A stretch of DNA of 64,000 nucleotides, taken from Lineus longissimus (lineage: Eukaryota; Nemertea; Pilidiophora; Heteronemertea; Lineidae). The stretch lies in NCBI RefSeq assembly GCF_910592395.1, contig NC_088311.1:3970501-4034500 (forward strand), written 5' to 3'. Under the pieces are notes generated by a model that saw only the letters and a program-made list of their open reading frames with translations, was not told the DNA's origin and searched no databases. This document shows, one piece after another, positions 36,468-50,361 of the stretch. Each line of letters begins with the position of its first letter. Within the stretch, counting starts at the first letter, position 1. A program made the translations under genes and the position numbers.

Positions 36468-37495
36468 ACTTCGTTTCCAGACAGGGATGCCCCCAATTTT
36501 CTAGTGACGTGTACAGGATTTCTTTACGTCATTTTGCAAGTAGGCGTAGAGTGCCCAAATATGGGTTGAGGGAATACCTCAATTTGGCATTTCCCCAGAA
36601 ATGGATCGAAGGAGCGCACAAATTGGATGGCCAATTTCCTCTGTCTCTCATGATTTTGTCAACCTAAAACGAAGTTAATTGTAAGAATACTACTTGTGGA
36701 AACAAATAAGAGTAAACATTTAGTCGCTACTAGAACTGTCTTTGTGTAGTCTTTGATCTTCTTGAGAGCTCTCCATCCACTGATCCAGCAGTACTGCAGT
36801 GTACATCATCACTCAGTACACTCCTGAGGCAGTGGACCTTCGTGGCACCAGTTGCTTTCAACATAGGCCTACTCAGCCTCTTGATATTTTTGTATACGAA
36901 GTAGGAGTATCAAAAACCTGGCATAAAAAAGGCAGCATACAATTCTGCCACCTTCCCAGCTGCCTGTCTACCAAACGTCCTTAGAAATCGACTACCCTGG
37001 ACTAGTTTTACTAGACCAGTTTGACTAGACGAGCCACGCATTTGCACCTTGAAATGTTGATACCAACAGATCAGTTTCAACCTCAGTTGACCACCGCCGA
37101 TTCGTTGATATCTGTGTCTGGCAATAGAGCACACTGCTGTATTTGTTTCCTACCTAGAAATAACAGATCGATAATGGCTGTTTACCAAGAACTATTGATC
37201 CAACAGCAAATCACTTGTTCTAATTCAAGGCGCCAGAGTAAGTGCTGCCATCTCTTAAAGAAACATGTACTTTAAACTAGGTATATCTTGCAACCAAAGA
37301 GAGTTTGTGCTGCCATCTGTTTTTTCTTGAATCTGGACTGTTCTAAAAGACACTTTTACTGACCAACTACACTAATGTTCAATTTGGTTAGGTTTAGGAT
37401 GAGATGGAGTGAACTGGGTCTTGAAGCATCACATCTAAACTAAATCCCATGAATTTCTTTGCAGTGCATGCTGATCTATCAAGACCCTTTGAGTG
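36468..37495. other. JUN-MSH5 divergent intergenic segment and MSH5 leader
   Basis: No coding exon was seen. It should contain the MSH5 promoter and 5' UTR; no clear TATA box or non-coding exon boundary could be assigned. Confidence 0.5.
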
Positions 37496-40400
37496 ATGGC
37501 AACTTCAACCTCATTTAATAGTTCAGACTTTCCCAGTTCAACAGAGAGAATCATGTCATCTGCCTCTGCCCGGTCAAGACCTGCTGCAAACACAAGTGAC
37601 AGTTTCTCTGACCAGGAGGGAGTTGCCTCTTCCACCTCTGTTTGGTCAAGACCTACTGCAGACACCAGTGACAGTTTCTCAGACAGAGGAAGACACGCGA
37701 CTTCATCATCAGCTTGGTCACAGCCAGCAGACACCAGCGACAGCCTTTCTGACAGAGATGTCTCAGTCAAGAGGGCAAAGAAAAATGTGCAGTTCTCAGA
37801 TGTGGAGGAAGAGGCTCAGGTAATTTTAACTTGCTAATTACTGTTTTGACAAGTCCCATACACGTGGCTCAGTTGATTAACTACTGTCATTACTGTAACT
37901 AGTACCAGAAATATTTAAGGGGAGGTCGGTGATATGGACCAACCTTTTCTTATAAACATTAATCATAAATCTTCTTCATCACTTTTCAGATCTTCATGAG
38001 TGCAGTCTGGAGTGGTGGTAAACTAGGAGTTGCCTACTATAACTTAGACACTACGCTAATGTACATGATGCTGGATACAGAAGAAACAGACGACTTTCAG
38101 TTATTACACAGAGGTATGCAATTTCACAAAGATATTTATTATTCAGGACCAAAATCTTCCAATTTACTGAGTGTGGAATAAGGGTGTTTTGTTTTCTCCC
38201 ATAGCCTAAGATCTAGTTGATTATTTCTCAGCACTAAAGCTATTTGTCTGATCATTTCAGTCAAATATCAAATCCAGCCCAGTTGTATTATCGTCAGCTC
38301 CAAGCAGGATGAGCGTTTTCTGAAGGCACTCAAAGATATTGGTAAGATTTTGAATAATACTATTTCCTTCTCTAGAACCTATTTGAACCCATGGCTCCTG
38401 AAACAAACATGGTGTCTTTTTGACCTTTCTATCTGTTAATTCCCAGATAATGCTTGGTGAAGGTCTTTCATCATGGCCAATTCATGCTGCTTGCATAGAG
38501 TGATATTTCCTCAAATATTTGCCTAAAACTCACATCCCCTCATCAATTTATCATCAGTGCATTCAAACCTGGAAAGATATTGGCTTCTGTTTCTGTTTTC
38601 AGAACAAGATAACATCTCAACAAGTGATGTTGCAAGTGTGTGTGAATTCATACAACTCTTACCAAGCATGGACTTCAGTAAGTATGTGAAGCATTTGAGA
38701 AGAAGGAGGTTGTGTATGCGAAAGGAGATCCAGGATGCAATTATTGGTCATCCAGCTACGTGAATGTGTACAGCTGAGAATCCATACATGTGCCTTGATG
38801 AGGTTCTTGCGAGAATGTCTTTGATGTGCTGCTTGTCTGATTGATGCCAGCTCTCGCAAAAACAGTCCACAGTATGACTGTCTCTTGAGAGATGACACAG
38901 ATTATACACTTGGCAGTGATTGAACACTTTTTTTACACATGGCTCGCGAGTTAGTATGAATATAGTAATCACCTCATCCCGATTGATCTTTCATGTAATT
39001 TTCAGATATTGATGTTTGCAAACGGAGAATCCTGTCGATGGGCCTTCCGTCCATTCCTAGTCACTATACAGAATCTGAGCGGACGCTTCATCTCTCCTCA
39101 TTGATCCCATTAGAAAATGTCAACATGGTGAGTGAATAGAATCCAGTAACCAATTAGGAATTTAACACATGTAAGGTTAAGTCCAGGTGACCCGAAGTCC
39201 TAGTGTGTTTGACCAATTGGAAAATTGTGAAGCCAAATACATGTGTTACACGTTTGTGACGTGGTGTTTTTGATTTCAGGTTCGAGCGATTGGAGCATTG
39301 TTGAAGTACTTGGATAAAAAGAGAGTCGGAATTGAATTGGAGGACGCAAATGCTTGCATTCCTATACTGGGGCTTCAGGTCTTCTCCTGGTGGGTTTACT
39401 TGGATGTTTTGTTCAATGGGGATATAGAGAATAGAGAGGGTTGATTAAACTATCTTAAGGAATGAGGACGTTGTCATGACCACACATCGCGGTATTAGAT
39501 ACAATTACAAAACATTCATAGAATCCCCATTGAATCCCAGCCTTCTGCCATCTTGCTTTACAACAGAGTCTGGTAGAAACTTGATGCCTTGATGTACATT
39601 GAAATGTACATCAGCTCTGTACACACTTTTTCATTTTCTACCTGACAACAACCTGTGTACCTACATAAATAAACCTGCTGTGTCCCGAACTTGTCAGAAC
39701 TATTTCCATTTAGGCCAGTCAAAATTTAACAGCTATTTTGCTGTTGGCTTTTCAGGCAAGATATTGTAATTATGGATGAAAATTCCTTCAGCGCTCTCCA
39801 GATCTTTCAAAGGGAAGTTCATCCATCTGTTTATAAATCAAACACCAGCAACAGCTCAAAAGAGGGACTCAGCCTGTTTGGTAAGTATTTGATGATATTG
39901 GTCAATAATGGATGAAGATGAGATTCTTGGGTGTGAAGACATGGCATCCAACTTGATTCACGCCTTAAAAAACAGTCAGCCTTTTCCAAACCATTTCAAT
40001 TCACTATTCTCCTGGCCATATTCAGAATAACGTTGGTTGACTTTTCCAGGAATCATGAACAGGTGCAAGTCTGTCATCGGAAGCAAGATGATGAAGTTGT
40101 GGTTCATGCGGCCAATCAGGAACCCTGTGTTGCTAGCAGAGAGATTGGATGCCGTGGAATTCTTTGCCAACTCTCGTAACATTGAGATGACCAACTCGCT
40201 GCATAACTGTCTCAAACACATCAAGAATGTACCAAGGATCCTTACTCGGATGAGGAAGGCCCAGGCATCAGTTGGAGACTGGCAGGCACTTTACAAGACT
40301 GCGTACAATGCTGTTTACATTGGAGACATAGCTAGGGCACAGCCAAATGGAGTTGCCATTTTCAAGAAGGTAAGCCAGGTCATTCATTGTATAAAGGGGG

Positions 40401-43400
40401 CCTCGTAGCACCTTGTTTAAATCTTGCGAGTGACACAAATTACATTGACCCTCCTTGGACCACCCATTTACTGTTTGGAAGATCCTGCAGAGAAATTGAT
40501 AACCCCAAAGTAGGACTGAGTTTGTTGAGTCTTTCTTTTTATGAATTCTTCCTTAAAAGATACGACTTAAATTTCAGATAGCTGATGCATTCACAGAAGA
40601 TCTAAACAAGATTGCATCGTTGATCAACAAAATAGTAAGTTGGGGTCCTTTTTGCTTGTCATTTACTTTGTATGACGTGTCCCTCATCCAAGCCTCAAAA
40701 ACTTTATTTTAAAAAAACTTAGAGTTAAAACATATCACTGTAGTGCTGAAGTGACCGACAAAGAGCCTTTATTAGGTGCTAATCCAATTGAAATTGATGT
40801 TTGTAGCCTATGCTATTTCATGTGAACTTGGTCACTGCCATCGGAGCAATTTCAGATCAGGTAGATGTCGCGCTCCAAACCATAACCACCAAATTACACA
40901 TCATATTTTCAACAGTGGCTGTCGTGAACTCTTAACAATACATGCCAAACCATTACAGGTGGATTTTGAAGAATCTGCTATGCAAAACCGATTTGTCGTC
41001 AAGCCTAATGTTGACCCAGAGTTAGACCAGAGTAGGTTGAGAAATGTTGATATCTGTTCTTTTGTTTGTTTTCTTCTTAATGTTCTATGTTGATGTTGAA
41101 ATTCTTTCAGGTTCATTTCATGTTTTATCAAAGTCAATAATGTAGTGCGACGAGTACTTATTTATTTTTTGTGAAAATTTACTTCTTGTTTGTCCTTCTT
41201 TTTAATTCTTTCTCTCTTCCAGAAAAGCGTACATACAATGGTTTGCCCGATTTCATGACTCAGGTCGCCAAGTCAGAACTGGAAAAGCTCAGTGATGATG
41301 TTGAGGAATGTAACGTGATCTACCTTCCCCAGGTAAGATGATTACTTAAGGGCTGAAAAAAAACTTTGCTTGTGTGAAAACTCTGCTGGGAGGTCTTATG
41401 CAATTAAGTGATATAATTTGACTTGTGATTTTTTTCATTTTGCTCCAATTGTAAGTGGCAAGGTGTTGTCAAAATATCTCATGGACATTCGGGCGTGTGG
41501 TGGACATACCCTTGTGGACACTTCTTCCTAGACCTGTGAAATATTGGGAGATATGGCTGTTACTAAATGGTTTTCAGTTGGGTAATTCAAGAGTGATAGT
41601 GCCTCTATGACACCGTGCTAGAAACTGCAGCAGCGTAGCAAAGCAGAGCAATGCGAAATAGAAAGTTCTTCAACTTATTCCAAACTTCATTTTCTCCCTA
41701 GCTTGGTTATCTTCTTGTCATCCCCAAACCAGATCATTATCAGACGGATGAAGATCTCAAGATTCCTGGCTTAAATTTCATGGTGAGTGCAAGTCATACC
41801 ACTGTCCTGACTTTCTTTAAATAGAGTATTTAGATACACTGAATATTTGGCAAGCAGTGCAATCTCATGAAGATTTCATCAACATTGTATGTTCATTCAA
41901 TGATGCCATTCTTATTTCATTTGTAGTTCCTCTCCAACAATGTCTGCCATTACAAGAGTGAAAGTACAAAAGGTTTGTCATCAAGTTGTAGATGCGTCGA
42001 TGTTTGAGAATGAAGAGGTTCCAGTGAGTTATTAGCATCTCACTGTCATATCCCCATTTAGGTGTGAGGCTGAGCAATGTCCTGAGTTACAAGTCTACAG
42101 TCTATTTGTGTCAATAAAACTATCTCAATCTATTCATATTCCAGAACTTGACACACTACTGGGAGATACACAGTGTGACATCACAGGTATGAGCCATGCC
42201 ATAATTTGAAAAGGAAGAAACTCTGTTCTGATGATGTTGCTTCAATGATATCAGAATTAGCTTTCATTGTAAAGAGTTTTTTCTTGGTGTGCTCTCTGAG
42301 GGATAGTTATAAAACAGGTTCTGACGACCACGGTAGTATGGAGAACATGTTTAGAAGACTCTCACCAAAGTTGATGATGAGGATGCTGATGATTTGGATT
42401 CACTTTTCTTTTGTTCTAGATCAAGAAACTAGTATCATGCATCAACTGCAAGACACCATTCTGGAATATTCCACGGTGTTCCTGAGTGTCATGGACTATG
42501 CTGCACAGTTGGACTGGTAAGTAACTCACCTACATGGAGGTTTAGCTGCAGGAGGGGTTTATGAGCAGCACCTCAATGTCACTCTCTATGTGGCAACAGA
42601 TGATAGTGACATATATCACTATTATCAGGCTGCCATTATGCCTCACTAATTAGTACACGCTTACCTTTGCCACATTCAAAAAGCTTTTTTTGTTGCAGCC
42701 TCCTGTCTCTTGCCACATGTGCCAAAGAATTCAACTACGTCAGACCAGAATTTACGCAAGACGACTCGCTAGAAATCAAGGGAGGAAGGTATGTTTGCGA
42801 TTGAGAAGTTCAAAAGTTTCATACGATCAACAATGTTTGTGGAAAGTTAGTTTCCAAAACACGAGAATACAGTTTTGTTCTTTTGACCTGATTGAGGAAG
42901 ATATGATTTCAGTGTGGAATAGACTAGGAGATGCATTAGAAATAACTTGACACACATAGACGCACCCACAAATCAAGATGAACTGAGCAATTAGCTTCAC
43001 ATTTGGCTGGCTTACAGAGCCTTATAAGTACATCATAATAGCTGAGCTGAATCAGTCTTTTCTATCCCTTCTAGGCATCCCCTCCAAGAGCTATGCTGTA
43101 GTCCATTTGTACCAAACGATACGATGAGTGGTGTGGATCATGGCAAAATGAAGGTTTTGACAGGGCCTAATGCAAGCGGCAAGAGTGTCTACCTCAAACA
43201 GGTAACTTGCTTTTGTACATAATTGTTCCCTGTAAAATATCATTAGGATTATTTTAAATTATGATATGAGGATTAAATCTTAAATCAAACTGATTCCATA
43301 TCCTTCAGGTCTGTGGCAGAATCTGTTTTTTACCAGCATTGGTTTCGGTTTCTAAGGTGACGATATTTTTTCAGGTGGCATTAATTGTCTACCTGGCACA

Positions 43401-44988
43401 TATTGGCAGTTATGTTCCTGCAGAATCGGCTAAAATTGGCCTGATTGACCAGATCTTCACCCGAATACGCACCATGGAGAGTGTCTCTGTGGGATTGTCA
43501 ACATTCATGATTGATCTAAATCAGGTAAACCTCAATCGAAGCAGTTCACATTTTTGGGCGACTTTCAGAAATTCACAAAAAACACAATGTATTCGGAAGT
43601 GATGATAATAGCACTGCGCTCTCTAGCTAAAAGTAGTTGAGAAAGTATGTCATGGTGTCCAGTTGAACAAAAATTTGATGCATCACTTCTCTGTAGCATA
43701 TGTTGAGATGCTCTTTCTTCATTTAGGTGTCTACTGCATTGCGTTGTGCAACCAAGAACTCTCTGGTGATTTTGGATGAGTTTGGAAAGGGAACAGAGGC
43801 GGTAAGTTAGTCAGTCATGATTTGTACAATGGCTAAGACTTTCTCCCATTGTTTAGGTACTGGGATTGCTCAGGGGCATACTCCCACAGCTTTGACTTTT
43901 GTTCATGTTACTGAAAATTAGCAAAAATGAGTTAGTTTACCTGATTTTTGAAATTAAACGATGAGATGAATTCAAATTTTGTGCTCTATTTTAGGTTGAT
44001 GGTTTGGCGCTGATGGCTGCATGCCTGCGTCATTGGTTACAGGATGGAGTGGGTTGCCCTCACACATTTGTCTCCACTCATTTCCATGGCCTTGTGCAGC
44101 AGCAGCTTTTGCCGAGGAGTGATCAAGTCAGATACCAGGTGTGTGTGAAATTTTGAATGGGGATGTGGCAATCGAAGTGAAGTGACGTTGAAGTGTTTGA
44201 TATGCCTTGATGTTCACCTTTATTTGCAGATGATGGAAGTGTTACAAGACCACGATGACCTTGTTTTCCTCTACCAGCTCATCACTGGACATGCTAACTT
44301 CAGTTATGCTTCACATGTTGCTGCAGAGGCTGGTCTGCCGAAAGAAATAATCTGCAGAGGAAAAGAGGTTTGTCTTCTTGTGTTGATATTTTGCTATCTG
44401 ATTTTCAGGTGTTCAGTTCAATACACATGTGGAAGCAGAAATACAAAGAGATATTTTGGTTTAGGAACAAAACACCATTTCTAAAGACTTTTGTATGGGG
44501 TCTTGCCATGGGAAACAAGTCTTCGAATATATTCTGCCTGTGAGGTAGACAGTACTGTGGGAGAGATTGGTGGTTTGATCCCATTGACTTCTTACAGTTG
44601 TTGATGTGCTCTTGCTTCAAGGTGTCCAAACTGATGAGACGTGGGAAAGCTGTCAATCGAGTGGACAGTGCCAGCACTGAAACACAGTTTAAGAGGTATG
44701 TCATCTTCTTCTTGTTTCTAGATGTCTTGAAAACATATTTCTGCTCAAAGCATATTTAAACTTGAAAATATATTGAGTCGAGAGCACACAAGCTTTTTGA
44801 ATAGTGTGTGAGAACAGTACTAATTACTATGGGTAAACACTTGTCCATTTGTTTTTGAAACGTTTTCTTGTTGAAATTCCAGGTGCTCAGCTATTACAAC
44901 TAGATTCATGGAGTTGGACCTTGAAAAGGATGATCTTTACAGTTTCCTCAATGACTTTGTTCTTCCAACAAGCCAAGGAATCGTGTGA
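37496..44988 (+). CDS. MSH5: MSH5, meiotic MutS homologue
   Basis: Partner of MSH4 in MutS-gamma, which stabilises meiotic recombination intermediates and promotes crossovers; it does not repair mismatches. Coding exons (23): 37496-37819, 37990-38113, 38261-38341, 38603-38677, 39006-39127, 39280-39389, 39756-39880, 40050-40369, 40578-40634, 40959-41031, 41223-41332, 41702-41782, 41927-41972, 42145-42186, 42420-42516, 42699-42788, 43075-43201, 43375-43524, 43727-43801, 43995-44138, 44230-44367, 44622-44695, 44883-44988. Product 896 aa (human 834). MutS core: SLFGIMNRC and SDWQALYKT-like blocks as in human MSH5; ATPase Walker A GPNASGKS with Lys662; signature region [15 protein letters not shown]; Walker [12 protein letters not shown] (731-741). 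The N-terminus (residues 25-89) is a disordered triple repeat TSDS(F/L)SD, followed by a basic KRAKK. The mismatch-recognition domain of MSH2/6 is absent. MSH5 rather than MSH4 by alignment along the whole length. Confidence 0.97.
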
Positions 44989-45453
44989 TTTCTCAATGCC
45001 ATGATGAAATAGATTGCGTCAGTGATGGTGTGAATTCAGTCAGAATATTAAAATGATCAGCTGAAAGAAAAGTCACCTCACAAATGAACTGCTCATTTGC
45101 CTCAATCAAGTGATCTACATGCAAATGTGGTCTGAATGGAAAGTCAAATATGAAAGTAACTGGAGTATCCCAACTTTGATGATACAGCCTGTTGATAGGA
45201 ATTACATGTAGAACTGCAGCAGTTGCATTGTAAATATGTTTTTGATTCAGCTGAGCTTCAAGTAGGATTTAGCTCTGGAGATTGGTTACCAGGTAATCAA
45301 ATATTCTGGCCAATCTGTTTAGAATGTTACATGTACAGTGTGATAAAGACATGTAGTGGTGATCCTGATGGTTTTGTGTTCTCGAACAACATCCTGTAAA
45401 CATCATCCTTCACCTAAGAATGTACTTCTGGTGTTATGACCATTTTTCTGAAG

Positions 45454-45459
45454 AATAAA
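45454..45459 (+). promoter_or_regulatory. Polyadenylation signal of MSH5
   Basis: Canonical AATAAA about 465 bp after the MSH5 stop, followed shortly by GT/T-rich sequence (TTTTGTTTATGATGT near 45486). This makes the 3' UTR roughly 490 bp. Confidence 0.65.
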
Positions 45460-46236
45460 GCTATTTGTATGAATCTTATCGTACAGTTTTGTTTATGATG
45501 TCAGACTGGGGTTCCTGAAAAGCATAGTCCTCTCTGCTGAGTATGATGTTCTTGTGATCAAAAGAATATCAATGCGACTTGAATTGGGACACGATTGAGG
45601 AATGCACACACATTTTGACCCATTGTCACACATCATAGCACCTCAGATATAAGGTAGCCATGGCATGGAACAAATTTGTCTCTGGCTTGGGATGTGGCCA
45701 AATTCACTATTGACACACATCTACGTCCAAGATAGGCAAATCGTTTAAGAGCATCGGCAAGGCAACAGTAAACAAAAACAGATGCAAGAGGTCCCTACGC
45801 ACGCTCCCCCAGGCAGAACCATCCCATAAAAAAGCTTTCGGCAAAGTGAAGACGTGTCCCAGTGCCAACCTACCAACACCTTCCTACGTGTATATGTACA
45901 TGTCAACCTGGGCAAGGGCTTGACTGTGTTATGAACTTGGATGTAGGAGGAATTACTTGACCAGAGAAGGTTCCATTATTTTCCACATCCTGCCATGCAA
46001 GAACCAATGTAAATGATATGCACGACCTGTGAATGGAATATTGGCAAGTGTCACCCACTGATCTTCACACAATGGAAGGATAGGTGAAACGGTCATCATG
46101 ATATCGTATTTTCTAGTTCATTCTTCCTCGAGGGAGACTTCAATGTCATAAGTGGCTTTGTTTTATCACCAATCCTCCAGAAGCTTATAAACGAGCCAGT
46201 CAGTTTCAAAGCAAAGTTGCATTATGGCTGGCAAAA

Positions 46237-46426
46237 TGTGACCCGTCACAGCAAAATCAGGCGCATGTCGCTCTGAGCTTGGCAGGTTGAGACGGACTGT
46301 TTGTTCATTTCTCTATTGTCTGCCTTTTGTGAAATACGAGCACACCTATTTCTTCCATTATCCCCTGGTGTCATTTAGGATCATCTTCTGTGCGACATGC
46401 GCCTGGTTTTGCTGTGACGGGTCACA
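46237..46426. mobile_element. MITE-like element with 35-bp terminal inverted repeats
   Basis: TGTGACCCGTCACAGCAAAA begins the left arm (46237-46271); the right arm (46392-46426) is its reverse complement with one mismatch in 35 bp. The tips themselves contain the small palindrome GTGACccGTCAC. The 120-bp interior has no frame. No convincing target-site duplication was seen, so the superfamily is open. Confidence 0.75.
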
Positions 46427-48047
46427 AATGGTCGAGCAGCCTCAAAGTATACTATCACTAGTCCTCCCTGCCTATCGTCCTCCTCTAAGAACATCTGGTC
46501 GTATTGGAAGACACTTTTCAAACAAACCAAGAGCTTTTTCCTTTACAGAATCATTTATTTTGTAAAGCTATACAGGGTTTACAAACTTAATATTGGCTTA
46601 TTGCAATTCAAACGACAGCTTTTCGAGTTTTTAACATCCCATGTTGCTAAATCTTACACACAGTATTGACCCTTTCAGCGCCAATTATATTTTCCCCAGC
46701 AAATATTCAATGAACAGGTTAATATGGCAATAATATAAAAATTACTATTTTAAAGTTTTTAACATACAGTACATGTACCATCTTGCTGAATCATCCATGT
46801 AGTATTGGTCCTTGCTTTGAGCGCCAATATCATTTTCCTAAACATATATTTACAGGATTCACATACATGATAATACACACAACATTTCCTGAATTCAAAT
46901 TGATCCCCCCACCCCCGATACAAGTTGAAAGACACGTTGAAATAACGGCATTATGCCTCCACCATTTTATCCTTCTGCTATGCAAGTACAGAAAGCAAAA
47001 TGTACATATGCATGTAGCAAATAAACAAACAAAAAATATAAAGTTTCAACAATCATATAAGTAATAAGATTTAATAACAGGCATGTTTCTAAACTTTTTC
47101 TCGGAGTTAAATTGCAGACCTATCTTTTCGAAATTATGTTTTCAAAAAGATGTAAAGGACATCAGCAATTTCTATTGGATGCTTCATAATATTCTTCAGT
47201 AGTTCACAAGTCCCTTTATTCTTTTTGAAAATCTTCTTGATTCTTCCAAATGACTCAAACAAACCATTTAAAAATGACACAAAAACACTGACCCAATAGA
47301 AAATATCTTCCTTCTGATACATGATAATAAGAAACAGGCAATTAATATTGATTGATCTGTTTCTGATTGAACATGTAACAAAGATATTTTTTCCTTCCCT
47401 CCGGCAATATCTAGCAGTGTAATTACACCAACATGTAACGTTGTCAATAGAAAATTCCAGAGACATCTCTTTACTGAAAATTCCAGAATTAATTCCACCT
47501 ACACTTGCTGTACAATCTGACGTTTATACACCTTACTCAGGGATGATACAACTCTTGAGTCTGGTCTGTATGCACACCAAATAGACTGTACATATTCCTC
47601 AGTTAAAGAGCAGCAGTTGACAGGGTCAAGAGACATGATGTCGCATTCTCGCATTTAGTTACGCTGGTATGTAGTCTTTCTGGCTAAAAGGGTTAGGCCT
47701 ACATACAACACCAAGAGCAATACATTGAATCATTGAGTAAGCTTTGGCATCTTGAAACACACTGTGGCCTGGACATGCTAAGAGAATTACATTGGGGCAG
47801 AAGGTTACATTTTTAGTCAGGTGACCAAGTCAGTCGAGCTGTTTTGAAGGTACTGATGTATTTATAAGCCTGCTACATATCATCCAGTATTCACCTGCAC
47901 TCTCTCAATTATAGATGTTCAATGTGAGCCGAGAACATTCCAGCATACCTCACATCTACATATGACCTACACTCCAGTACGAGCATGTGGGCTCACTTGT
48001 AATTTTTTTTTCCATACACTTATTACTAATGCCTACAAGTTGAGCGT

Positions 48048-48053
48048 TTTATT
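48048..48053 (-). promoter_or_regulatory. Candidate polyadenylation signal of the DnaJ gene
   Basis: Minus-strand AATAAA about 325 bp downstream of the stop codon. Position is plausible; usage is unproven. Confidence 0.4.
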
Positions 48054-48377
48054 CCATATTTTGTAGTCCAATGCAACAGATCAGACAAACATGTATTTAA
48101 AGGTAATCTCTGACATACATTCGTTCTATGAGAACCACCTATAAACGAAGCAAAATAAGAGCCTACATTCAAGCCAAAACAACCACTGTGTAAGACTAGT
48201 AACATGCCAAATTCAAATCAGATTTACATATGTGACAAAATATAACATACTATGGTCTTTTATAATAGTCCAGGCAGTCCTTTAGCCAGCGATTGATCAA
48301 AACTGTCCCACTAGCTCAATGTCATGACCCATGTACCCTAAGACATGAAACTATTTGACCAAAGCCAGTGTAAATGT

Positions 48378-50361
48378 TTATGGAAGATACTGAGCCATTT
48401 TTCGATTAGCTTCCGGAGACAGGTGATCTGGGAAACAGATATCAAATTCCACAACTAAATCACCACATTTTGTTGGCTGTTTCGGTAACGGAAGACCATG
48501 ACCTGGGATTCGCTTCACTGTTGTTGGTTTGGTTACTCCCTTGATATTAACAGGGAGGACTTGGCCATCTATTGTTGGAATCCGGATTTCAGTACCACAA
48601 AGTGCCTGAAAAACACAAAGATAGCAAAACATAAGTTTATGATTATCTTGTCTTCATGGCTCATGTGATTGTGACAATGTGCACATGCTTTAGCATGTTT
48701 AGGAAAGTAAAACATTTTGGCACGAAATTTACAAACATTGCAAAAAATTCTGATTATGATACATCAGCAAACATCAATACAGATTTTTTTTGAATACAGC
48801 TTTACAAATATGCAAATAATTTGCACTATAATTACCCTTGGGCATCAAAATTAGATAAAAAAAGTAGAATAATACATGTACTTGATGCATGGCTTAGGAA
48901 AGTTTTTCAAATCAGTGAACCAAATTGGTTTCAAAATAATCATATATCATCGATCAGATGCCTGATGCCTCTACTATCTAACTAGACACTATCGTGTGGG
49001 TATATAGTCAGAAACACTTCTGGAACGTTCTCCTTACTACCTCCTACTGGTTTGTTTAAAGTGCATGATAGATCGTAATAGAAACGGCTGCTCAGTCATA
49101 GGCAGAATGTTCCAGTCCAATTGTATCAATAATTGATAAATCAAATGACAACCCTCAACCGAAGAGAGAGATTCATGACTTTCTCATCCTTTAAAACTGA
49201 TTTCTGTCCACTTCTTTGGACTATCTATTGGTGGTGATTATTAAAGTCAGCTGAACATTTGCAAGAATAACAATAATTATGCTTCGCTGTCAGACTAAGA
49301 GTTGTCAGTCATTGTAGTCGCAAGAAAAAACAAACCATTTTTACAAACGTCAATAAAAGAAAATTAGGCCCGATGCTTTTTTTCCGTTAAGGTTATTAAA
49401 CGCAGTAACAGTACAATGTAGCTGCCAGGGCTTTATCCCAACAATATTCCTGGGGTCCAGTATTCAATGAGTCCAAATGCACGGTTTTGCGACATTGTTG
49501 GAAAACAGAAATGTGCGACTTTGAACTTGGCCAACTTACCTCTTTCAAAGTTATCTTTGCCTTGTACTTGATATCACTGCCGTCTCGAACATAAACTTGA
49601 TGGGGCTTATTCTTTATCACGAATACAATGTCAGCTGGTATATTGTTTGGGGTTTGATCTCCTTCTTTGGGAAAAGTTATCTTTGTTCCCGCTTTCCATC
49701 CTTTCTTTACATCAATTGTTAAAACTTTGTCTTCTTGTCTCGTAGTACGTCCATCAGCATTCAGTATCTTACGTTTAATTTTCATTTTCTTTTGCGTTCC
49801 ATTATAAATTTCTTCCAATGATACTTGAAGATCACGCTGAATGGGCGGGTCTTGTCGCTTTCGTCCTCCACCCATTCCGTGTGACGATGTGTTGAACTGA
49901 CTAAACCCTGCTGGTCCCCCATGGCCAGTTCTCTGTGACCCGAAGCCGAACAAATCGTCAACATCCATATCTTCATGTCCCCCCCCAAAAAATGATTGTG
50001 AGCCTCTGCCAGGTCCACCACCTCCAAAGAAAAACTTGGAATCGTCAGCCCCTCGAAAAAAGTCCTTGAACATCTCATGTGGGTCACCGGTGAAAGTATA
50101 GAAGTTACCAGGTCCTCCTCCTCCTCCCCCTCCTCCACGTTTTAAACCGTCTTCACCATATTTGTCATAGATTTCTTTCTTATCCTTGTCACATAGAACA
50201 TCGTATGCTTCGGCGACTTCTTTGAATTTATCCTCTGCACCTGGAGACTTGTTTTTATCTGGATGATACTTCAGGGCCATTTTTTTATAAGCCTTTTTAA
50301 TTTCGTCTTCAGAGGCTCCTTTGGGAAGTCCAAGAATAGAATAATAATCCTTCCCCATCAT
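48378..50361 (-). CDS. DNAJB1: Class B DnaJ/HSP40 co-chaperone (DNAJB1/4/5 pro-orthologue)
   Basis: Cytosolic HSP40 that delivers clients to HSP70 and stimulates its ATPase through the J domain. Two coding exons on the minus strand, 49540-50361 and 48378-48605, giving 349 aa (human DNAJB1 340, DNAJB5 348). J domain about 4-70 with HPD at 33-35 in YHPDKNK; a Gly/Phe-rich linker about 77-160 that starts with eight glycines; two beta-sandwich C-terminal domains from about residue 170 ([18 protein letters not shown], then [20 protein letters not shown]). There is no cysteine-rich zinc finger, so not class A. Two adjacent ATGs (50361 and 50358) are possible starts; human begins at the second position. 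A 5' UTR exon is indicated by an acceptor at 50394 and a matching donor at 50874. It is divergent from TECR, as DNAJB1 is in human. Confidence 0.95.

Larger units (their letters stand above)
45490..48377. other. MSH5-DNAJB convergent intergenic region and DNAJB 3' UTR
   Basis: MSH5 and the DnaJ gene converge here. No exon was found. A 190-bp terminal-inverted-repeat element sits at 46237-46426. The part next to 48377 is DnaJ 3' UTR; a minus-strand AATAAA at 48053-48048, about 325 bp past the stop, is a candidate polyadenylation signal, with another at 47220-47215. Confidence 0.55.

Noticed and set aside
37496-44988. MSH4 instead of MSH5
   Set aside because: The N-terminal [11 protein letters not shown] block, HIKNVP, SDWQ-like and STFMIDLNQ segments align to MSH5, and the length is close to MSH5.
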